Positions 63,405 to 64,000 of a stretch of DNA of 64,000 nt are shown in pieces (positions within the stretch are counted from its first letter, which is position 1; each line of letters begins with the position of its first letter). Below the pieces are notes generated by a model, which saw only the letters and a program-made list of their open reading frames with translations, had not been told where the DNA came from and did no database searches. The stretch covers positions 48,787,682 to 48,851,681 of the forward strand of contig NC_088300.1 of the NCBI RefSeq assembly GCF_032854445.1. The letters run 5' to 3'. The DNA comes from Liolophura sinensis (lineage: Eukaryota > Mollusca > Polyplacophora > Chitonida > Chitonidae). A program made the position numbers and the translations under genes.

Positions 63405-64000
63405 TGTCAGAGCACATCAAAATGGGGTTATATAAGATTATTTTTTCAAAATAATATCTAACATTAATTTCAGAGAAGAACCAATTTACACTTTGTTCTT
63501 AATAATGGTTAAAATCCGCATTAATACAAAAGTGCCTCTTCGTGGTCTTATGAACTTTTCACACAGCGCTTTATGAACTTGATGTTCAACGCAATACATA
63601 ACTTAGGGGCCGTATAAAAGTAGATTTTGCATCAAAAGATTGACGTTGATGTTTCGACATTGATGAATCCACCTGAACCTAACTTTGTTGACGGGGCATT
63701 GGTTTTCGTAGCTTTTTTAAAGGTAACATGGTAATATGGCGCACGTGGCATTATCCACGTACACATCTCACCGTGTAAGATGGGTTAGATTTTGTGTGTT
63801 GTGCGATGATGAATCCAATCAACGTCACACGTTATTGGTACAAAACCTAATGTGTCAGGGATATCAAACCCCTTCGCTGTAAGCTCCTTACAATGAGTAT
63901 AGTTCTTTTGCATGTGAGTAAATATGGACGGGTTATCCCGAGTCTAATTCGCACTGCTTCATAACTGTGACCATGTCCAAATAACCCGGGGCTAGGGGAT
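63405..64000. other. Non-genic right edge
   Basis: Nothing identifiable. No exon or repeat is supported. Confidence 0.5.

Noticed and set aside
1-64000. LTR retroelements, Polintons or other virus-like elements
   Set aside because: I looked for long terminal direct repeats and for protease, reverse transcriptase, integrase, capsid or envelope motifs and saw none.

Overview
This is a stretch of animal nuclear DNA: AT-rich, with GT-AG introns, long intergenic tracts, many tandem repeats and many tRNA-derived SINE copies. The abundant SINE 3' ends (AAATATTCTTGAGTATGGCGTAAAAC followed by short AAAT runs, here split by copy-to-copy variation) are of a kind common in molluscs and other lophotrochozoans. 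With a metazoan CRT-like transporter present as well, a mollusc or close relative (for example a brachiopod) is the best guess. That is inference; no species can be named from the sequence.

Four kinds of gene can be supported. (1) 2413-10582, + strand: a six-exon gene for a 486-residue relative of the chloroquine-resistance transporter (CRT) in the drug/metabolite transporter superfamily. Every exon joins in frame. (2) Two intact, intron-bearing tRNA-Tyr(GTA) genes on the - strand. One lies inside intron 2 of the CRT-like gene (5862-5949), the other just downstream of it (11127-11214). Two tRNA-Tyr relics are in the same intron. (3) 15597-18943, + strand: a three-exon RNF103/KF-1 orthologue, an ER membrane RING-H2 ubiquitin ligase. 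(4) 24618-28562, - strand: a three-exon NRBF2 orthologue, the Atg38-like subunit of the autophagy PI3-kinase complex, with a coding first exon of only 21 nt. RNF103 and NRBF2 converge tail to tail across about 5.7 kb of UTR and intergenic DNA.

A clear local event is a segmental duplication. The block with tRNA-Tyr, its upstream flank, exon 3 of the CRT-like gene and the start of intron 3 (about 5862-7560) recurs in degenerate form at about 11127-12940. The tRNA in the copy stayed intact, with a compensated acceptor-stem pair, while the copied exon decayed into a pseudo-exon.

From about 28.6 kb to the end I see no convincing protein gene. This half is dominated by repeats: a 65-bp satellite with 130- and 195-bp higher-order periods (32.7-34.4 kb), a 2.3-kb island of 31/93-bp and 56/280-bp arrays (49.8-52.1 kb), smaller minisatellites, and at least three SINE families on both strands. 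I recognised no LTR retroelement, capsid or envelope-bearing element, LINE reverse transcriptase or transposase. The genes share no operon-like logic. RNF103 (ER quality control) and NRBF2 (autophagy) are ordinary housekeeping neighbours, and the CRT-like protein carries an acidic dileucine signal that suggests an endolysosomal membrane.
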